A stretch of 64,000 bases of DNA from a virus (IMGVR_UViG_3300025141_000046:29275-93274); one strand, 5' to 3'. Positions 27,580 to 37,918 are shown, counted from the first letter of the stretch. Program-made: numbers and translations. Notes: a model not told the origin generated them from the sequence alone.

Positions 27580-27623
27580 TTTTGTTCTCCTTTGTTTGTT
27601 AAAATAGGCTTAGGAAAACAACA

Positions 27624-27644
27624 AACTTTGAAGACAACAAAGTT
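27624..27644 (-). other. Short hairpin in leader of repeat-rich structural gene
   Basis: A 7-bp inverted repeat, AACTTTG (27624-27630) and CAAAGTT (27638-27644), with a 7-nt loop, in the 115-bp gap before the strong ribosome binding site at about 27590. It could shape the mRNA leader or weakly end transcription of the 74-residue gene. The stem is short and AT-rich, so stability is modest. Confidence 0.3.
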
Positions 27645-27685
27645 AAAATTTTACAATAAATACAAGCAAAGAGAAAGCGAACAAT

Positions 27686-27693
27686 TTTATATA
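27686..27693 (-). promoter_or_regulatory. Late-promoter-like TATATAAA
   Basis: On the minus strand GCATATATAAAATTG occurs about 110 bp before the ATG of the 792-residue gene. It resembles the T4 late element TATAAATA but is not identical. It overlaps the very beginning of the gap after the 74-residue gene. Confidence 0.25.
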
Positions 27694-27695
27694 TG

Positions 27696-27920
27696 CTATC
27701 GATTATGATTTTTTAGCAAAAGTCTCAAGTTTTTTGAATACATATCATATTTTGTAAATTCTGAGTTTAAATATTCAACTGCGTATGTTTCACACCTGCC
27801 ATCTGTATTTTCAAATAGTATCTCATATGCTCCGCTACTTCGTGATGCAGATATAAGCTTACCCCCTTTTAACATGATGTAAGAGGCCAATCCGATATCA
27901 GAAGTTGAATATTTTTTCAT
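27696..27920 (-). CDS. Small DUF5659-like protein (74 aa)
   Basis: The pattern MKKYSTSDIGLASYIMLKGG with a following EILFENTDG strand and a C-terminal helical segment (NSEFTKYDMYSKNLRLLLKN) resembles the DUF5659 family of short phage and bacterial proteins, whose function is unknown. A strong AGGAG lies 6 nt before the ATG. It lies between two large fibre genes but shows no structural-protein features itself. Confidence 0.78.
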   Translation of the reverse strand: MKKYSTSDIGLASYIMLKGGKLISASRSSGAYEILFENTDGRCETYAVEYLNSEFTKYDMYSKNLRLLLKNHNR

Positions 27921-27940
27921 TAAAATCTCCTCTTGATTAT

Positions 27941-30070
27941 TTAGATGCTAACAACAGTAGTTATAGCATCATCTGTAAGTAGGTCGAAATTAAAGTGGAT
28001 GCTTCCAGTCTTTGCAGTATTTAGTAAATAATCTTTTAAAGATCCACTTAGCAGTAACTGCCCGTTTACAAATACATCTACCTTATTGAAATCATAGTTT
28101 ACATTTGAAAAATTTGCTGATATGTCACAGTCTTGTCCTGCACCTATTGGTGAGTTGATGATTCTGATAGATTTTACCCTTTCCTGATTCTTGAAGCCTA
28201 TTGTAATGCTTCCGTTGGAAGCACTTGATATGTTTATACCGGCGCCTCCAATAAGATAACTAGAGCCGCCCTGGAGCCTTGTTAGAGAACCTGACAATCC
28301 ATCGCTTGCGTGTATCGGCCCTTTAAAGTTGGATCCCCCGTCGGACCCAGTAAAAAATAATGTTCCCGGAGAGCTCAGTGTAATTGTTCTTTTTGTAAGC
28401 TCTGCTGATCCAGACATCTTAAGCTGGCCGCAGGCGCCATTGTGTAGATCAAATAGATCTATAATTCCAGTATAAGATCCAAGCTCTAAAGAGCTGCTAG
28501 CAAATACTTTTACTTTTCCTTTGAGATTCTGAATTCTTGCAACATCACCCAGTTCTGGATTGATATCCAAAGATCCTGTCACAGCTAGTCCACCTGCCAC
28601 CTTCAAGGGAGAGCCTCCATGAAGTGTTCCTGATATTACGACGTCACCACCAAATACTGAGGTGCCTCTTGTTGTAGTTCCTTTTGATCCAGCCGAACCT
28701 GATACGAAGAAAGCAATGTCGGAACATTTTTCTGGTTGTATTGCTGCGCTGTGCATTCCAGAACCTGAAAGAAAAATCACTTGCCTTTTATTGCTATTGT
28801 AATAGTCTCCCATCCTCAAAATTTCTTCAACTGTTGAGCCATTAAACACGTTAAATACTAAATCGTTAGTATTACCTACATGAACAATAGAGGCTCCGGT
28901 GACGCCAGCTGCTCCAGCAAAATCCAAAGTCCCGTCTTCTGCTTGAGCCTCTCTTTGTATTCTAACTCCAGGGTCTGAATCTTTTATATGAAGTGTGGTT
29001 GCTGGTCCATTCAATCCAATTCCAACTCTATTTGTATCACCCCTAATATATAGTGTGTTATCATCGCCGCTTGTCTTGACTTGGAAATCTACGTCGCCGC
29101 CATCGCCAATTATCACAGTATCTTGACTGTGTTCTTTTAGTGTCAGCAATGTTTCATTTCCGGCAGAAAACGTTATTTGATCAGATTCAAATCTTAGAAA
29201 AGTGTCTGGATCGTTTTTGTGATAAAGATACTCACCTAGATGCATGTTGCCTGCAGCACCAAGCGAGCCTGTAATTCCTACGTTTCCAGAAAATTGAGAA
29301 CCCGTCAGTGTCGCAACGACAGAATCCAATATATTCAGTGTGTAAGCATTGCCAGCACCAGCATCAACTGATGCTAAACCAATTCCCGGTGTAAAAACTC
29401 TTTCGTCAGAAAGTGATCCCGTTGCAGATAGAACAAGATATTCAGCATTTGGATCTCCTCCGCTGCCGCCGCCCGTGATCTTATCTTTTACAGATGCTCC
29501 AATATAGAGAAATGCGTCTACATATCTTGGATTCTGGTTGCTATCACCTGTTGCCGGTGGGTCCTGTTGGAAAAATATTCCATTAAAATAGTCAAGATTC
29601 CAATCTCTTGCATCTAAAACTGGTATTTGAGTCTGTACATTACTGGCTGAATGATATGGAATTGATTCATAGTCCATAGAGAATGAAGTGGGAACAAGCT
29701 GTAGAGATCCACTTGTAATGTATATGATCTGACTATTTAAAAAAGGATATGTACCTTTTTTTGAATTTGAAGAGTTTGCCTCATAGTCATCTGGTAGCTG
29801 TAATGAAAACCCATGTCTTCCGCTGGCTGTATCTGTACCTGGAATAAACGAAGCAGATAGCCTTAAATACTCGACAGCACCGCCAGTTGTAGCATATAGC
29901 GATGCCTTGCTCGGATTTGTAGGAATTACATCACCAAATATAGTCTCTGATGATAATGTGAGGCCAGTTGGAAGACCTTCATTTGCAAGATCTTTATCAT
30001 TAGAAGTTTGCGCTTTTCCACTTAACTTCTTAATCGATATATTAATTTTAGTGGTATCTGAAAGTGCCAT
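27941..30070 (-). CDS. Tail-fibre-like structural protein (709 aa)
   Basis: A fibre-type composition (G, S, T, N, D) with repeated short strands. The centre (VGITGSLGAAGNMHLGEY; NRVGIGLNGPATTLHIKDSD) resembles the VGIG...P...LHI segments of many phage fibres. A segment near residue 595 (SLTRLQGGSSYLIGGAG, ISSASNGSITI) matches one in the 810-residue protein encoded just upstream. The C-terminus (KVDVFVNGQLLLSGSLKDY ... LLTDDAITTVVSI) matches the end of the 792-residue protein. It shares no enzymatic motif. Probably part of a fibre set with its two neighbours; which host receptor it meets is unknown. Confidence 0.85.
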   Translation of the reverse strand: MALSDTTKINISIKKLSGKAQTSNDKDLANEGLPTGLTLSSETIFGDVIPTNPSKASLYATTGGAVEYLRLSASFIPGTDTASGRHGFSLQLPDDYEANSSNSKKGTYPFLNSQIIYITSGSLQLVPTSFSMDYESIPYHSASNVQTQIPVLDARDWNLDYFNGIFFQQDPPATGDSNQNPRYVDAFLYIGASVKDKITGGGSGGDPNAEYLVLSATGSLSDERVFTPGIGLASVDAGAGNAYTLNILDSVVATLTGSQFSGNVGITGSLGAAGNMHLGEYLYHKNDPDTFLRFESDQITFSAGNETLLTLKEHSQDTVIIGDGGDVDFQVKTSGDDNTLYIRGDTNRVGIGLNGPATTLHIKDSDPGVRIQREAQAEDGTLDFAGAAGVTGASIVHVGNTNDLVFNVFNGSTVEEILRMGDYYNSNKRQVIFLSGSGMHSAAIQPEKCSDIAFFVSGSAGSKGTTTRGTSVFGGDVVISGTLHGGSPLKVAGGLAVTGSLDINPELGDVARIQNLKGKVKVFASSSLELGSYTGIIDLFDLHNGACGQLKMSGSAELTKRTITLSSPGTLFFTGSDGGSNFKGPIHASDGLSGSLTRLQGGSSYLIGGAGINISSASNGSITIGFKNQERVKSIRIINSPIGAGQDCDISANFSNVNYDFNKVDVFVNGQLLLSGSLKDYLLNTAKTGSIHFNFDLLTDDAITTVVSI

Positions 30071-30077
30071 TAAATTC

Positions 30078-32510
30078 TCACAGCCACGTTATAGAAACGG
30101 TGTTAACATTTCCAGTAAATGAAGCATCTGCCTCTATTTTTAACATAATATACTCATTGGAGTCTACGAATACGGTTCCAAATGTTGCATCATTTGTTGC
30201 ATTTAGCGTGCTATCTAAAGATCCATTAAGGCAACCATCACCATCTCCTGTTTGCCCTGTTGAGAATGCAACTGCAAGATCCATCCAGCCAGTAGTCTGA
30301 TTTCCTGATGTTGTAGGCAGCTTGGCAAGAACTGAAATATTTCCAGTTCCAAGGTTAGTTCCTTGTGAAACTATAGTTCCAGATCCATTAACTGAAAGTC
30401 TAAAATCTGTCTTTGCGCCGCCTGTATTGTTTTGAAAATATCTATAAAATGTTCTCTTTCCAGAGCCTATATTGCTATAATTTACATTTTCATCAGGCCC
30501 GTTTGAAATTGACCCTCCGTCAGAAGTGTTTCTAAAATCTCCACTATTTGCCCCTTGCTGTGGCGCACGAAGTCTACTATTGTAAAACATAAGGCCGTCT
30601 TCATATCCAACATTTGTTCCGCTCATGTGAACAGATGACACCCAGTCATTAGAATTGCTAGTAACGTCTGACTGTGAACCGTAACTTCCAGAAATTTTTC
30701 TATAGTTTTCTAATCTAAACGTCTCAGATGTCGACGTAGAAGTGTTTGATAAGTTATAAAGTAGTATTCCGCTTATCGACTCTGAGCCGCCACTTGAAAT
30801 ATTGGACTTGAGTGGGTGCGGAACATTAACGCTTACAGATATAGAATTGTCTAAAATTGGGTCTGAATTTATTGTAGCTGAACCTGTTATGTGAAGAACT
30901 TTTTGCTCGTTTTCTCCGTTGCTATAATCTATAACAGGGAGAGCCTGTGAGGAGACACTGCAATTAGTTCCATTAAATGTTATGTTATTTTGAGAATAAA
31001 CATTTCTATATGCGTTTGTGACTCTAGCCCTGTACTCTGCAGTTCCTCCTGTATTGTATCTTACACCTGATAGTGTATTCATGCCTGTCATAGAAAGTGT
31101 ATCTAGAGCTGAGCCAGCTGCTGCTAAGGTATTGTTATCACTATCATTTACCCATTCTACGTAATTGCATGTTGTGTCAACACCTGAGATTGTGTGAACT
31201 ACTCTTAAATAGTTCCACCCGTTTCTTTGATCAGATGTTGCGACCGTATAGGTTCCTTGACGGTGCTGGAATGTGTCAAAATTGCTACCATTACTAAAAT
31301 GACCGGGTGTGGTCACAGAAAGATTGAACCCAGAACCGTTTCCATTCACAGAATTTCCAGATCCAAATGAGCTGAGATCTACAGAATGAATCTCTGTCGA
31401 ATTATTGTTCACAAAAAGCTTTAGAATCCCCTGATTGCCATTTCCAAAAGAATCAGCTGCGTAATTCGGACTATCTGCCGGAACGTCTGCGTTAAGTGTA
31501 CCATCTATTACTGTCGCTCCGGTAAAACACGCAACGCGCACATCATTACTAACTGTTGTAGAGCTATAGCTTCCATTAATATTAACGTCAGACAGGCTGG
31601 AGGCAGGTGATGAAAGAGTGGATGGCTGAGCATTTATATACCCTACGATCGACTGAGTCGATCCAAATGAAAGATTTGCATTGGCACCCGAATCATTACA
31701 GTCTATATCGTCTAGTGATGGTGCTGCTGCAGGAGCAAGACCCTTCAGCACCTCGTTGAATCTATCAATAGCTGTTCCAACTGGTGTCCCAGAAAAGAAA
31801 TCAGTAAATAGACCGTCAGAATAAGATCCGTCTTCTGCATTTCCTATTGATCCTGTTAGTGCTACTACACCTGCACCTTCATCACTCAGGATTGCCAAAT
31901 TCGTTACATTAAGCTGCGTTACATTTCCAACATCAGTAGATCCAGATTTAACGTTAGACCCATTATCTGTAGAAGAAACAGTTATTTGACCAGCTGAACT
32001 TGATGATATTGTGACATTGTTTCCTGCAGCTATAAAAGAAGCACCGCTAGGCAGACGAGTTAGTGAAGCTGAAAGATTGGAAACCGTTAGTGTGTTTGTA
32101 GTCTTGTTGAATGTAAAATTAGCGTCGCCGCCGAATGCTGCGCTGTCATTAAACTGAACCTGTGTATTAGATCCGCCTGGATTTCCAGAACCTCCGCTTC
32201 CAAATGCGGTCCATTGCGGATTTAATCCGACATTATTTTTAAATTCGAGAGTTCCATTATTATCTCTGAATCCATATCCAGATGTTCCAGGTGCAATTCC
32301 AAAATTTATGTAATCACTAGCAGAGACAAGAAGGCTTCCTGAGACTGATACATTTCCGTAGACATGGAGTCCCTCTCTAAAGTACGGACTGTCAAGACCT
32401 ACTTCTGTCCTATTTGGAAATTGTATCGAATGAATATTACCCGTTCTGCTCTCTCTAGTGACTAATCTATCAGATTTTTTTAATATTTCATTTTTTACTT
32501 TGCTTCCCAT
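30078..32510 (-). CDS. Tail-fibre-like structural protein (810 aa)
   Basis: A serine/asparagine/glycine-rich, beta-type protein. The N-terminal part (HVYGNVSVSGSLLVSASDYI, GNPGGSNTQVQFND, FTFNKTTNTLTVSNL) is typical of phage fibre N-termini. It carries the module SLTRLPSGASFIAAGNNVTI also present in the 709-residue protein. The C-terminus (EYIMLKIEADASFTGNVNTV) has no match to its neighbours. An AAGGGGCAAT site precedes the ATG. Host-binding or whisker-like function is inferred. Confidence 0.83.
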   Translation of the reverse strand: MGSKVKNEILKKSDRLVTRESRTGNIHSIQFPNRTEVGLDSPYFREGLHVYGNVSVSGSLLVSASDYINFGIAPGTSGYGFRDNNGTLEFKNNVGLNPQWTAFGSGGSGNPGGSNTQVQFNDSAAFGGDANFTFNKTTNTLTVSNLSASLTRLPSGASFIAAGNNVTISSSSAGQITVSSTDNGSNVKSGSTDVGNVTQLNVTNLAILSDEGAGVVALTGSIGNAEDGSYSDGLFTDFFSGTPVGTAIDRFNEVLKGLAPAAAPSLDDIDCNDSGANANLSFGSTQSIVGYINAQPSTLSSPASSLSDVNINGSYSSTTVSNDVRVACFTGATVIDGTLNADVPADSPNYAADSFGNGNQGILKLFVNNNSTEIHSVDLSSFGSGNSVNGNGSGFNLSVTTPGHFSNGSNFDTFQHRQGTYTVATSDQRNGWNYLRVVHTISGVDTTCNYVEWVNDSDNNTLAAAGSALDTLSMTGMNTLSGVRYNTGGTAEYRARVTNAYRNVYSQNNITFNGTNCSVSSQALPVIDYSNGENEQKVLHITGSATINSDPILDNSISVSVNVPHPLKSNISSGGSESISGILLYNLSNTSTSTSETFRLENYRKISGSYGSQSDVTSNSNDWVSSVHMSGTNVGYEDGLMFYNSRLRAPQQGANSGDFRNTSDGGSISNGPDENVNYSNIGSGKRTFYRYFQNNTGGAKTDFRLSVNGSGTIVSQGTNLGTGNISVLAKLPTTSGNQTTGWMDLAVAFSTGQTGDGDGCLNGSLDSTLNATNDATFGTVFVDSNEYIMLKIEADASFTGNVNTVSITWL

Positions 32511-32519
32511 ATTGCCCCT

Positions 32520-35500
32520 TTATGGTCCCGGTGTCCAGGGACCAAAGAGCACAGGACCTGTCATGTATGGCGATATTGTTGGTTCTGGTCCAGTAGGCGG
32601 AGTCATTGTAGTACCGCTGGATCCGCCGCTGCCTGGAGTAAATGTTGCTCCTCCGTATGTAAAGCCAGACCCGATCAAGGCTGGTGATGCAGAGATTGCC
32701 GAGCTGGTTGAGCTGCTGGTGCTTGATGTGAATGTCCCAGGCGCGGTCACGACGGGGATTCCTGGAACCATTGTAACGAGCTCACTACTCACGAGCAGCG
32801 GATCCGCTGAAGATCTGTCAGAATACGGATATGAAGATGTATACTCAAAGCTAAAGTTAGCAGAATCTGTGGCAAACGGGCTTACTGTAGTTGAACCATT
32901 AAGGCTGCTTACAAATTTTACCTGAATGGGTGATTCATCAATTGCTGCATTTCTCCCACCCGCTACTGATAGAAAGAACTTCCCATACGGTCTTTGCTCT
33001 AGCATATCTCTAATTTGTCCAAACCTGTCTCTTCTAAATTTTGCAACTGGTTTTGCAAGAACAGGGCTAATCATCCCATATCTTGGCCCGAAAGATCCCG
33101 TGATATTATATGAAAATTCGTTCATATTAGTCGGTCCTATTTTTGCTCTATACGAAAATCCTCTGTTAAAGAGCGTAACATATGATAGTTTGCTATAATC
33201 TGTTGATAAAACTTCTTTCACCCTGGTTGATGAAAAAGATCCAGATGAGGGTATAAGCCTAAGATAGAAGTTTTGATGTGTGTATCTATCCGGGTTTCCC
33301 TTATATGGGTACGCTGTAACTCGGTGAAGATTTGCAACGTCTGCATAAATCCTGTGTGTAAATGTTCCAGATGAAATTTTCCAGGCTCTTATAAAGTTAG
33401 TCTGATCTCTCTCGGCAAAATCCACTACATCGGGAGCCATGCTGTCGTAATATGTCTCGATCATATCTGGGAATGATACAAATCTCTGAAGTGAGACGAT
33501 ATTGCTAGCTCCCATCACAGCAGAGGTTTTCTTTGTAACGAAGTGTGGATCTCCCGCGAGCTCTTTTATATTTCTATTCCATATCACAAAGTCATTGTCA
33601 TCATCTCCGATAAAGGACGCAGGTGATCCGACTTTATTATCTGCTGTCGGGGATGAAATAACACTGGGATTTGTTGATGCTCCGTCGATACCTCTTCTAT
33701 TTTTTGAGTGAAGTGAGACTACTGAACGTGCTGTTCTAAACCCAGCATCTGTATTAATTCTATTAAATGATGGTTCTGCTAGCGGAACACTATTTGAAAA
33801 ATTGAGCGCATTTTGTGAAACGTTAAGTTTACCATATACAAAATTATCAACATAAGATCCCGAGAGATCGAGCCTGCTGGCAATATCAAACTGATCTAGT
33901 ACACGTCTTGTACCGATTGCCTCATGAATTGCATTTGATGTAAGTCCTTGATTTGTCGTAACCAGGACTTCGCTGTTTAGCTTGACCTGGCTACCAAAGA
34001 GAGTCAGACTCGCACTACCGGTCAAAATCTTCATAAAGGATCCTGACATGCAACCTAGAATTTCCATAGGTGACAATGATCTGTAAAATCCAAGGTCACG
34101 GCCAGCATCTACGGGTGTTGCACGACCAATATAATTAGTCATTGTCCCAGGTCCACCTCCAGCGAGGCCACTCGATGAGCATGGCAGCATAGATATGCCA
34201 GCATCGATGCCAAGTATTAACTCATCACCTGGCTGAAAAAGGTATGGTGACACCTCAGACGAGGGTCTTGCACCAAAGAGAATTGGATAGGAAGGTGTGC
34301 CAGAGATACCCCAGTCGTGGCCAGTATATCCTAGCATTCCTATGCTTGATAGATTGCTATTTATAGTCCCATCACTATCTTGAAGTGAGTGAAGGTCATC
34401 TCCGTCTATATTAAATTTGCCAGCGCCCAGATATGTCTTAAATTGTCTCGGGTCTCTCACAACACTGTCAGAGCCTACAGACTTCATAGTATCCCGTATG
34501 TAGGATGGAGCCTTATTGGATGATGTAAGCGCAAAGGGCACTAATCCCGCTGCGAGCTGGTCACCAGCGATGAACACATCTTCATTTGAAACAACTGTAT
34601 TTATTGTACTATTGGCAGTCAAGCTTGAAGAAGGTATTTGATCACCGCCCTGCCACCAGTCCTGTGTTATTACTGATCTCTGCGTTGGATTCAAGAACCC
34701 AGTATTAGATGTTCCAGAGCCCTTAAGATCGCCAAGAACGGGAAATCTTGTTCCGCCCACGGGTTGACCATTTGGCACAGCAGCCTGCATCTCAATTCTA
34801 ATTGTACCTGAGAATGCCTGAATTATTGCTGGATTTTTTGAAGGATCTGGATAGGCGTTGACTTTATAGTTAAAATCGTGTGAAAAAGAAGGTGTATGGG
34901 GCAAGCCATGTGATTTTATATGATCGACAACCTTACCTGAAAAAGCATAGCTATTGTAAAACGCGGCTGATCCGGATGCAACAAGTGTTCTTCTAGAGGT
35001 ATTCACATGATTGGTTGAGTCGGCTGGGTTGCTTTCGTCTCTAGTTTGTCTATACAGAAAAAAGACGTAATTATCAATATCTCTACATGATTCATAAAAT
35101 CTTGCCGGCAGTTCCCCGTGCGAATCACCTCTCATCCTCTGCACTGTCACCGGGATCTCAATTACAGCTTTTTCAAGCAAGAAATCACTTCCTAGATATT
35201 CAGAAAGAGAAAATACCTGACTTGCTGTTGCATGATACTGACTATGATACGGTGCCAGGCCTGACTGCGTAGGACAGCCAATTTTATCATATCCTAAGCT
35301 GGATGTAAGAACTGACGCAGGATCAGCTCTTGTGCCCGCGTGTATATCAGCTACGGAGTCAACAAATACACCCATGTGATCTGACATTTTAAACTGTTGA
35401 ACTTTTGGAAAGGGTGTATATGGACTCGACCACGTCCAGGCAGAATTCTCCGGGGCTATGGTGCCACCAAGCCGCACTGTATTTGCGTTCATGGAGTTAC

Positions 35501-37055
35501 TGGATCCAGAATACATCATGTAATAGTTAGAATCTAGACCCTTATCTTCCCACTGGTTTCCAGAAAAGTTATAATAATAGAACCCTGTTGAATAGAAGCC
35601 GAATGGGAAAAGGCCGATATTTGAGATCGAGTTTCCGCTGCTGTCTGTGTAGTTAGACGGGACGCCGTTTCTTGAGTATCTTGTGATATATTTTTCTGAT
35701 GAGTTATTTATTGGAAGCTTTATAATAATCTTATCCCTTAGTGGTGATCCGAAACCGGGATAGTCTTTAGCTGTTGTTCCTGACATGTAGAAAGCATCTG
35801 ATTTGTCTAGAAGGAATATATTTGAATCATTAAAAGGTGTAAAGTTTATGCCAGTATCAACAACTTCTTTTATGCCCTGTGCAGATAAAAACGGATTTGC
35901 TCTTCCAGCAATAGATCCACTAGCCATATTTGAATTCTGATTTGGGCTTGGAATTAGATAAGATAGATCTGCATTTTTAAGGTTTTCTTCATTTTGAACC
36001 AATGGCCAGATTGAGCCAGTTTGTTCAAGAAAAGTTTGAGTAACTGTATCGTTAAAAGTTACTGTCTTATTTCCCTTAAGCGGTCCTCTTGCGCCAGTAG
36101 TTCTGAGATGATTTGGATACTCGCCCCTTACATCGTCTTCGTCTCTAAGCCTGACTCTATTTGGCAGAGACAGTATTCCTGATTGTGCTGTGTATGCACC
36201 AGCAGTAGAGTGATAAAGCGCTTTTATATTCTCTGCGCTTAGGGCAACATTCCATATTCCAAACTCTGCCATGAAGCCTTCGAGCTCGACGGCACTGTTC
36301 CAATTTGCACCAATGTTCCAGCTTGGAGTTAGCGATGTATTCATTCCGACATATGTACCTATGAGTGCATGTGATGTATTTAAAAGATTTCCATTAATGT
36401 AAATTTGAGCACTGCTTGGTAGCGGGCCAGGATCACCAGAATAGCTAACTGCTATGTGATGCCACGTGTGCATTGGAATTAAGTGAGATTTATTATGAGG
36501 CCCAGTAGTATTTGATGCCACATAGGAATGGCCACCTCCATTGACAGTATCCTGGACTGCAAATGCTACCAGCCAGTCTCCCGTAGCAGTGCCAGGGTAG
36601 ACTCCGAGTTCTGTGGCGTAGTTTGTGCTAATATCATTTGGACATCCAAATATATAAGAGTAAGGTGGTCCAGGGAGGAAACGAACCCAGGTAGCAACTG
36701 TAAATGGTTTATCTGACCCGACAGATGGTACTGGTTGACCAAAAGCTAGTTGCGGTGACGGGGCTGTTTGCGCGGAGGAAACACCAGGTCTAAATCTAAC
36801 TACTGGAATATCTATTATTCTTGAAATTTCTTTATTTGGTATCTGCTGGTTTGAAAAGGCCAATGGCGGGGCCGTATACCCTAGGGAAATTGAATTATTG
36901 CTGAGATCATCAGGTCCAGTAGGAGTCATTCTAGCCCAAAGCTGGAGCGCTTCTGCTGTCTCCTTCGTGTATATACCGCCGCCTGCGACGAATGGTTCAT
37001 TTAGATCGTAGACCGCGAGTCCCTTGGGTCCTCTTTTCTTAATATAGACTGGCAT
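32520..37055 (-). CDS. Giant baseplate/fibre protein with LamG domain (1511 aa)
   Basis: The largest gene in the window. Residues about 125-285 form a LamG/concanavalin-like jelly roll: FTVATWVRFLPGPPYSYIF, MHTWHHIAVSYSGD (about 197), AQIYINGNLLNTSHALIG and EFGIWNVALSAENIKALYH. The rest is long, beta-rich and unassigned. The C-terminal 80 residues are proline/glycine/threonine-rich (TPGSGGSSGTTMTPPTGPEP), like a flexible tail. It starts with the ATG overlapping the previous gene's TAA (TAATG). LamG modules commonly bind glycans; a role in host contact is plausible. Confidence 0.85.
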   Translation of the reverse strand: MPVYIKKRGPKGLAVYDLNEPFVAGGGIYTKETAEALQLWARMTPTGPDDLSNNSISLGYTAPPLAFSNQQIPNKEISRIIDIPVVRFRPGVSSAQTAPSPQLAFGQPVPSVGSDKPFTVATWVRFLPGPPYSYIFGCPNDISTNYATELGVYPGTATGDWLVAFAVQDTVNGGGHSYVASNTTGPHNKSHLIPMHTWHHIAVSYSGDPGPLPSSAQIYINGNLLNTSHALIGTYVGMNTSLTPSWNIGANWNSAVELEGFMAEFGIWNVALSAENIKALYHSTAGAYTAQSGILSLPNRVRLRDEDDVRGEYPNHLRTTGARGPLKGNKTVTFNDTVTQTFLEQTGSIWPLVQNEENLKNADLSYLIPSPNQNSNMASGSIAGRANPFLSAQGIKEVVDTGINFTPFNDSNIFLLDKSDAFYMSGTTAKDYPGFGSPLRDKIIIKLPINNSSEKYITRYSRNGVPSNYTDSSGNSISNIGLFPFGFYSTGFYYYNFSGNQWEDKGLDSNYYMMYSGSSNSMNANTVRLGGTIAPENSAWTWSSPYTPFPKVQQFKMSDHMGVFVDSVADIHAGTRADPASVLTSSLGYDKIGCPTQSGLAPYHSQYHATASQVFSLSEYLGSDFLLEKAVIEIPVTVQRMRGDSHGELPARFYESCRDIDNYVFFLYRQTRDESNPADSTNHVNTSRRTLVASGSAAFYNSYAFSGKVVDHIKSHGLPHTPSFSHDFNYKVNAYPDPSKNPAIIQAFSGTIRIEMQAAVPNGQPVGGTRFPVLGDLKGSGTSNTGFLNPTQRSVITQDWWQGGDQIPSSSLTANSTINTVVSNEDVFIAGDQLAAGLVPFALTSSNKAPSYIRDTMKSVGSDSVVRDPRQFKTYLGAGKFNIDGDDLHSLQDSDGTINSNLSSIGMLGYTGHDWGISGTPSYPILFGARPSSEVSPYLFQPGDELILGIDAGISMLPCSSSGLAGGGPGTMTNYIGRATPVDAGRDLGFYRSLSPMEILGCMSGSFMKILTGSASLTLFGSQVKLNSEVLVTTNQGLTSNAIHEAIGTRRVLDQFDIASRLDLSGSYVDNFVYGKLNVSQNALNFSNSVPLAEPSFNRINTDAGFRTARSVVSLHSKNRRGIDGASTNPSVISSPTADNKVGSPASFIGDDDNDFVIWNRNIKELAGDPHFVTKKTSAVMGASNIVSLQRFVSFPDMIETYYDSMAPDVVDFAERDQTNFIRAWKISSGTFTHRIYADVANLHRVTAYPYKGNPDRYTHQNFYLRLIPSSGSFSSTRVKEVLSTDYSKLSYVTLFNRGFSYRAKIGPTNMNEFSYNITGSFGPRYGMISPVLAKPVAKFRRDRFGQIRDMLEQRPYGKFFLSVAGGRNAAIDESPIQVKFVSSLNGSTTVSPFATDSANFSFEYTSSYPYSDRSSADPLLVSSELVTMVPGIPVVTAPGTFTSSTSSSTSSAISASPALIGSGFTYGGATFTPGSGGSSGTTMTPPTGPEPTISPYMTGPVLFGPWTPGP

Positions 37056-37918
37056 TATTTAGTCAAGCCTCCAAAGGCCAAAGAGTCAATACCTGTAACG
37101 TTTCTAATTCCAGTTGCCCCTATAGATACAGATCGCTTTGACTGAAAGTTAAATGCAGTATTACACTCCATCTTTGAAATTATCCCAACTCCGACAAAAT
37201 CGTTAAAGAGAGAATTAGATTGAATCATGAGATCATTTTTCTTAGCAGACCTATCACTATCATCATACGGTGCTACCGGTGTAGGCTCAAAATCTGATAT
37301 TCCATCAGACTTAAGGCTAAACTTGCCAATAGACATCTTTGTATCCTGTGAATCTATAAACTTTGAATCCTCATTGAAACCTGCAGGATAGCTACTTGGG
37401 TCTATAGTATACATTATGGGAGGGTTAAAAAGAGTTGACCGTATTGTATGTGCAACAAACGGAGAATCAATAGATGCCCCTGCAAGAGTTCCCCTCACAT
37501 CAAGCGGTTCAATTATACCATTCATCTGACCAGGTGACAGCCAGTTTGGACTAAGCATTATATTCGGATATGCTGTGATTCCAGTATCTTGTAAAAATTT
37601 AACAGGGTCTCTTAGCGTTGCAATATCCTGATATGCTGATACGTCAATTTCATTGTCACTGTCAGTGAAGAGTCTAACAATGCCGTATGTTGTCTTTTCA
37701 AGAGAGAAGTCTATTGGATTTCTAGTTGTTGCAGGGAAACCCATAGACGTAAGGAGGGGAGTCAATTTTTGAAATACAACTGTCATATCCCTGACTGAGA
37801 CGCCTTGCATGAATGGTCTTACGTCACCAGAGGCCATTGAGCCTGTGGTCAATGTTACAGTTCTATAGGCCTGATTTAAATTCACCCCCGGTCTATCAAT
37901 AAAAGGCTGTATTGGCAC
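37055..37918 (-). CDS. Predicted baseplate/structural protein (287 aa)
   Basis: A 287-residue protein with no family I can name. It begins PIQPFIDRPGVNLNQAYRTV and ends with SIGATGIRNVTGIDSLAFGG. It starts with GTG behind a good AAAGGAG. The stop overlaps the start of the 1511-residue gene by one base, so the pair is coupled and probably works in one assembly. Confidence 0.78.
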   Translation of the reverse strand: MPIQPFIDRPGVNLNQAYRTVTLTTGSMASGDVRPFMQGVSVRDMTVVFQKLTPLLTSMGFPATTRNPIDFSLEKTTYGIVRLFTDSDNEIDVSAYQDIATLRDPVKFLQDTGITAYPNIMLSPNWLSPGQMNGIIEPLDVRGTLAGASIDSPFVAHTIRSTLFNPPIMYTIDPSSYPAGFNEDSKFIDSQDTKMSIGKFSLKSDGISDFEPTPVAPYDDSDRSAKKNDLMIQSNSLFNDFVGVGIISKMECNTAFNFQSKRSVSIGATGIRNVTGIDSLAFGGLTK

